Source: an uncultured bacterium
GTDB taxonomy: Bacteria > Bacteroidota > Bacteroidia > Bacteroidales > Bacteroidaceae
NCBI GenBank assembly: GCA_905215345.1
Contig: CAJMPR010000003.1
Coordinates: 310,001-374,000, forward strand
DNA length: 64,000 bases
Direction: 5' to 3'
Position numbers and translations under genes: made by a program
Part shown: piece after piece, positions 59,958-64,000 of the stretch
Layout of the letters: each line of letters opens with the position of its first letter
Position numbering within the stretch: the first letter of the stretch is position 1
The notes under the pieces: generated by a model
The model's input: the letters and a program-made list of their open reading frames with translations, nothing else
Told to the model about the DNA's origin: nothing
The model's database searches: none

Positions 59958-62756
59958 TTAGTACCACTGAATATTACTCTGCGTCTGGCTTCTCTGTTCC
60001 CACTTCAAATCTTGCAGGATACTGGCATTGGCACGGATTGTGAAATTGTAATATTTCCATTGTCCAAAAGGAGAAAGACTGGCTGACATACTGAAGCAGT
60101 GCAAATCCCGGGTTATGTTAAAGGAAGTCTGTACTATTTTCTTAGCCTCAAAGTCATAACCGGAATTAAAGCTGACTGCCCATTTATTAGAAAGTTTAAT
60201 ATTACCGGAAGCACTGAGGTTATGGGTATAGCGATAAGGGTAACGCATAGTCTTTCGGTTGATAGGCTTGCTACGGTCTTCGGAAATATTAAAACTATAG
60301 TTGAAATTCAAGGACCAAGGCATCTTGAACACCTGATACCCTTCAGAATCCACAGCCGCTTTCTCTATTTTCTTTTTAGGAATACCGGTACCGGAATCAC
60401 CTTCTGCATCTTCACCATCTTCGGTTTCAGTATCATTCTTTTTATCCTTTTCCTTGTCTTCCTCTTTCGTTCCGTTAAGTTTCTCCATCCATTTCTTCCA
60501 AGTATCATTATTGAAAGTATAGCTAAATGAAGAACCATATCCTTGAAAACGGCCAAAGCGACCATAAGACCACTCCGTCCGGTCACTGGGTACTACATTA
60601 CCATTCTTATCGAAAGTATAGGCGTAGGTTGCAAACTGGGAACTCATACTAAATGTATAATTCTTAGTCAGCTTCAAGCGGAGATTCAAGTTAAGGTCAC
60701 TCCACGGACGAACAGCCGCAGCCATATTGTAACTGATACTGGCACCGAGTTCATCAATCAGACTAACCTTTCTAACTGTATCCTTCTTACTGTCATAATA
60801 CTTCATTTCCAGGTTATTGGATATACTGAAAGATATATTTCCCTGTTTGCCCCGTCCCGGTACATCAAAGGCTTGTCCCGAATATGGAGAATAATTGACC
60901 GTATCACGTCTTCCGTCCGCATAGGTCTTGATGTATGAATCATAATAGCCATAACGGGAAGAGCCAAAGTCCGGAGCAGCACTGATAGATACCGAAGGGG
61001 TAATAATATGACGGATCTGGATTTTCTTCTTAGGAAAAAGTAACGGTTTATACATACCGTATATCTTTGTATTAATACCCAGGCTGGCGTTATAATTATA
61101 TACCCGGTGGAAACCATAAATAGTATCGGTATTTACCTCCTGACCACTGGTTCCAAGGTTGGGATCCCAATCTTTCATTACCTTACGCGTATACCAACGT
61201 TCCGTATAGCTGACTGAAGGTGTCAGATTGAAATATTTGAATAAAGTGAAAGTTGCACTGACAGGTATTTCATGTTTCATACCGTTCTTCCAGTCCTTTA
61301 TCAGATTGGATTTGAACAGCAAGTTATCTTTGGTCTGAATACTATTGGTAAGACGGCCGGTATAACGAACAGATATCTTTTCATACCATCTCTCCTCACC
61401 TACCGCCTTCTTGCGCTTGAAAGGATACAAGGTTGTCAATGAGATATTCAAGTCGGGCAATGTAACATTAACCGAAGAATCTCTCATTGTTTGCGCGATA
61501 TTGGTAGTTGCCGCAATTGTCAGTTTCTTGTCAAAGAGATAACGCGAGTAACTGATACTTGAGGTTTTTGTATTCTGCGACATCGCGTTTGAGTTATACA
61601 TATTACCGATGTTAGTGCGCTCATAGCTACTGGTAGCAAAGTTCACACTGGCAGAGAAAGTCTGGTTAGGATTAGCTTTCGCGTCCTGACGGTGCGACCA
61701 GACAATCTTGAAGTCCTTTGCCACCGAATAATCGGGCAAACCTTTGTCTCCTGTCTTCGTCACCTGATAGCTTGCCTGCAACAAACCGGAATACTTATAT
61801 CGCTTTATATAATTGGATTCAGCATTCAGTGCCCAAGAACCTTTCGTGAAAATATCAGCCCGCAACTTCAAGTCCATCTTGTCACTGATAGCGAAATAAT
61901 ATCCACCGTCTGTTAATCCGAAACCGCGGCTGGAGTCATCCATATAAGTCGGCATCAGGAACCCGGATGAGTAGCTACTTGAAAATGGGAAAAAGAAAAA
62001 CGGTACGGCAAGAGGCAAAGGCACATCTTCCACCACCAGATAAGCAGGCCCCGTCACTACATTCTTCTTAGGACGCACCTTGGCATACGTCATCTGCATA
62101 TAAAAGTGAGGATGTTCATGGTGATCGCAAGTCGTGTAGCGGCCACTCTTCATATAAAGTTCATCGTCAGCTCCCTTCTTGGCATTGTTACCGGTTACAT
62201 ATCCTTCACCCTGCTGGCTGACAACATTACTGATAATACCCTTCTTGCTTTTAAAGTTATAACGAATCGTATTCGTTTCGTAAGGAGTTTCACCGTCTTT
62301 GAATACCGGTGTACCTTTTTTCACCCCTAACGTATCTTCCACTCCATGCGCATAAACCGTACTACTATCCATATTCATAGTAATAACATCGGCCGCCAGC
62401 TCAATCTGCTGATAGTTAACTTTTCCCTGGCCGTAAAGATGTGCATAACCTCCCTGGGCAAATACGATAGAGTCATTTGCCTCATAAGTGACCGGAGCGT
62501 CCAAAGGTTGTTTTTTCTTAGCCGAAGTTGCCAGTGTATCCATTCGCAGAGAATCATTACGCAGAGAGTCACGTCTTCCTAAGCGGGGAAAACGTAAATT
62601 TCCGCCTAACGAATCACCTCGTAAAGTATCTGTCTGCTGCTTTTCAGGAGGTACCACTCCTCTCCGCCGACGTTGCGATACAGCCTCACCGGAAAGTAGA
62701 AGTAAGACGAATAGTAGTATGAATGATATGGATGTATTTGCTTTCAATGGCGCCAT
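59958..62756 (-). CDS. LptD-like outer-membrane LPS-assembly protein
   Basis: 932 aa. Signal peptide (ISFILLFVLLLLSGEAVSQ), basic linker, an OstA/LptA-like periplasmic part at about 90-210 (YEANDSIVFAQGGYAHLYGQ, ELAADVITMNMDSSTVYA), then a long barrel (e.g. FFFFPFSSSYSSGFLMPTY, SYTERWYTRKVMKDWDPN). An acidic/Lys-rich loop (KEEDKEKDKKNDTETEDG) interrupts the late barrel. It matches the Bacteroidetes branch of LptD, which inserts lipopolysaccharide into the outer leaflet. Likely essential if it is the only copy. Confidence 0.85.
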   Translation of the reverse strand: MAPLKANTSISFILLFVLLLLSGEAVSQRRRRGVVPPEKQQTDTLRGDSLGGNLRFPRLGRRDSLRNDSLRMDTLATSAKKKQPLDAPVTYEANDSIVFAQGGYAHLYGQGKVNYQQIELAADVITMNMDSSTVYAHGVEDTLGVKKGTPVFKDGETPYETNTIRYNFKSKKGIISNVVSQQGEGYVTGNNAKKGADDELYMKSGRYTTCDHHEHPHFYMQMTYAKVRPKKNVVTGPAYLVVEDVPLPLAVPFFFFPFSSSYSSGFLMPTYMDDSSRGFGLTDGGYYFAISDKMDLKLRADIFTKGSWALNAESNYIKRYKYSGLLQASYQVTKTGDKGLPDYSVAKDFKIVWSHRQDAKANPNQTFSASVNFATSSYERTNIGNMYNSNAMSQNTKTSSISYSRYLFDKKLTIAATTNIAQTMRDSSVNVTLPDLNISLTTLYPFKRKKAVGEERWYEKISVRYTGRLTNSIQTKDNLLFKSNLIKDWKNGMKHEIPVSATFTLFKYFNLTPSVSYTERWYTRKVMKDWDPNLGTSGQEVNTDTIYGFHRVYNYNASLGINTKIYGMYKPLLFPKKKIQIRHIITPSVSISAAPDFGSSRYGYYDSYIKTYADGRRDTVNYSPYSGQAFDVPGRGKQGNISFSISNNLEMKYYDSKKDTVRKVSLIDELGASISYNMAAAVRPWSDLNLNLRLKLTKNYTFSMSSQFATYAYTFDKNGNVVPSDRTEWSYGRFGRFQGYGSSFSYTFNNDTWKKWMEKLNGTKEEDKEKDKKNDTETEDGEDAEGDSGTGIPKKKIEKAAVDSEGYQVFKMPWSLNFNYSFNISEDRSKPINRKTMRYPYRYTHNLSASGNIKLSNKWAVSFNSGYDFEAKKIVQTSFNITRDLHCFSMSASLSPFGQWKYYNFTIRANASILQDLKWEQRSQTQSNIQWY

Positions 62757-62782
62757 TAACTAATAGTTTACGCTTGAAGGGG

Positions 62783-62790
62783 CAAAAGTA
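62783..62790 (-). promoter_or_regulatory. -7 box of the LptD-like gene
   Basis: TACTTTTG on the minus strand, 27 bases before the ATG at 62756. Confidence 0.45.
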
Positions 62791-62836
62791 CGTAATTTAT
62801 ACGGTATAATCTCCCTTTTTAATGAAATTTAGATAG

Positions 62837-63373
62837 CTACAAGAACTGTTCGCACCAACGGTCAAAACGCAGCAAACCGGCTTCTCCATAGCGCTGTAAA
62901 CTCTTTCGGGCTTTCTCTACACTCTTTTCGTGCTCCAAACGCGTTTTAGAATAGAACTTATCGGCAAAACAAATTACCTGTTCTTCCATACTCACCGGTA
63001 TCATCTCCCGATGAGGAACAGGCAAGTCTTGCGCTATAATCTCATCCAACGAGAGACCGGCTCCCGTATGTCTTTCACATACCAGAGCATGCCGGGGATA
63101 ACCTTCAGCACGCACCAAGTCAGCTCCCAGATAACCGTGACAGATATATGGTTTATCACCGAAACAGCAAATACCGTCAGCGTCTGTCAGAAAGATGCCT
63201 ATATCATGCAGCATAGCCGCTTCATACAGAAAATCCCTGTCTAAAGAAAGCTCCGGATGCTTATCGGCCACCCACAGAGCTTTGTCCGCCACGGAACGGC
63301 TGTGCGTCAGCAATATATGCTTCAATTCGTTCTCTTCCGGATAATATTTATCAATTAACTCAATCGGAGACAT
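62837..63373 (-). CDS. HD-domain phosphohydrolase-like protein
   Basis: 178 aa from ATG 63373 (MSPIELIDKYYPEENELKHI); a longer frame to 63400 would overlap the upstream gene. HD motifs: HSRSVADKALWVA, AAMLHDIGIF with the His-Asp pair, HGYLGADLVRAEG and CERHTGAG. It probably hydrolyses a phosphate ester or nucleotide; substrate unknown. It starts one base after the stop of the glycosyltransferase gene, so the two are coupled. Confidence 0.82.
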   Translation of the reverse strand: MSPIELIDKYYPEENELKHILLTHSRSVADKALWVADKHPELSLDRDFLYEAAMLHDIGIFLTDADGICCFGDKPYICHGYLGADLVRAEGYPRHALVCERHTGAGLSLDEIIAQDLPVPHREMIPVSMEEQVICFADKFYSKTRLEHEKSVEKARKSLQRYGEAGLLRFDRWCEQFL

Positions 63374-63374
63374 T

Positions 63375-64000
63375 TTATTTCTTCTTGAATTTATAAACAA
63401 TCACTTTATCACGCATATCACAACTACGCAAAGGAGTACGGTAGACTTCTTCCAACTGATACACTTCTTTATTATTCTGCAAAAATTCCTCTTGCAGCTT
63501 ATCAATAACCATTACATAACCTTCGGACGGCTGCGATAATCCGAAAATACGTACACGGTCGCCCAAGTAGTAGTTTACACCATAAAACTTCACTCCCTCG
63601 TTATATGAATAAACATTCTCCTGAGGTTCAAGTTCATTCAAACGGGTAGCCAGATGCTTATCCGACTTCACAGCCAAAACAGTTGGCTGATAAACTCCAT
63701 CCAAGGCAACAAAAATACAAAGTATACATCCGGCTATGCCATACAATAATGACCTCGCGTCCGCACGCTTCGCCAAAGAATAAAAAAGACACAGCGCTGC
63801 CACCACCGGTAAAAGGAGAATCAATCCTTTCGAAAAAGAAAGCTGCACACTTTGCAACGCTTGCATGAAAGCAATATTCTCTGCCGCATGCTTGCCTGTT
63901 CCCCAGATACTTTCAGGTATCAAACCTAAACGTACCACGGCAAAGGTCATAGTGAGTAATAAAGCCAATGAAGCAAAGATATATGCCGAAATCTTGAAAA
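63375..64000 (-). CDS. ArnT/PMT-like membrane glycosyltransferase, C-terminal part (5' end outside window)
   Basis: The frame is open to the right edge. The visible 200 or so residues have several hydrophobic helices (GLILLLPVVAALCLFYSLAK, LLYGIAGCILCIFVALDGVY) and then a soluble end (KLQEEFLQNNKEVYQLEEV). This looks like the end of a GT83/PMT-type protein that transfers a sugar from a polyprenyl phosphate at the outer face of the inner membrane, often to lipid A or proteins. The catalytic N-terminal loop is not in the window. Confidence 0.7.
   Translation of the reverse strand, partial: FKISAYIFASLALLLTMTFAVVRLGLIPESIWGTGKHAAENIAFMQALQSVQLSFSKGLILLLPVVAALCLFYSLAKRADARSLLYGIAGCILCIFVALDGVYQPTVLAVKSDKHLATRLNELEPQENVYSYNEGVKFYGVNYYLGDRVRIFGLSQPSEGYVMVIDKLQEEFLQNNKEVYQLEEVYRTPLRSCDMRDKVIVYKFKKK

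Overview
The window reads as chromosome from a gut Bacteroides (order Bacteroidales). Supporting this are SusC/SusD pairs, a hybrid two-component regulator, UpxY/UpxZ capsule regulators, promoters of the Bacteroides type (TTTG, about 19-21 bases, then TAnnTTTG), Ser-type sulfatases, and a lysS-gpsA-pgi housekeeping run. I cannot name the species from sequence alone.

Layout. 1-652: C-terminal end of an AspT/YidE-type transporter, closed by a perfect 27-bp hairpin terminator. 1.1-5.3 kb: accessory island with a HigB/RelE-like toxin and its XRE antitoxin, an unknown 327-aa protein, an amidoligase-fold protein, and a small operon of two DNA-binding proteins, the first frameshifted. The first three units are separated by related degenerate repeats. 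5.5-10 kb: a VirE-type primase-like protein, a DUF3987 P-loop protein, a DUF4248 protein, an HU-like protein, the 35-aa 'smalltalk' protein and an N-acetylmuramoyl-L-alanine amidase. This cassette commonly sits beside Bacteroides capsule loci. 10.1-21.5 kb (minus strand): a capsular polysaccharide operon running upxY, upxZ, initiating sugar transferase, PLP aminotransferase, DUF2284 protein, LicC-like nucleotidyltransferase, Wzx flippase, LicD, four glycosyltransferases and an EpsG/Wzy polymerase. Its upstream region holds 21-bp perfect inverted repeats around a 176-bp segment with a strong promoter that now points away from the operon, so this looks like a phase-variable promoter captured mainly OFF. 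22.1-22.7 kb: cytidylate-kinase-like protein.

22.8-49.1 kb: a heparin/heparan sulfate polysaccharide utilization locus. It has two SusC/SusD pairs, a PL12-type heparin-sulfate lyase, a GH88 unsaturated glucuronyl hydrolase, three Ser-type sulfatases, an SGNH esterase-like protein, a probable second polysaccharide-active enzyme and the hybrid two-component sensor/regulator. Four minus-strand promoters (before GH88, both susC genes and the 634-aa enzyme) share a TTGT-N16-TTGT element lying exactly 73 bases from the TAnnTTTG box. I propose this as the operator that ties the locus to its regulator.

49.1-64 kb: conserved housekeeping genes: MATE exporter, lysS, gpsA, pgi, HAD phosphatase, a lipoprotein plus outer-membrane-protein pair, tRNA-Arg(CCG), asnA, ung, an LptD-like protein, an HD-domain protein and the end of an ArnT/PMT-like glycosyltransferase that runs off the right edge. 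All calls come from reading the sequence and recalled family signatures; no database search was run.
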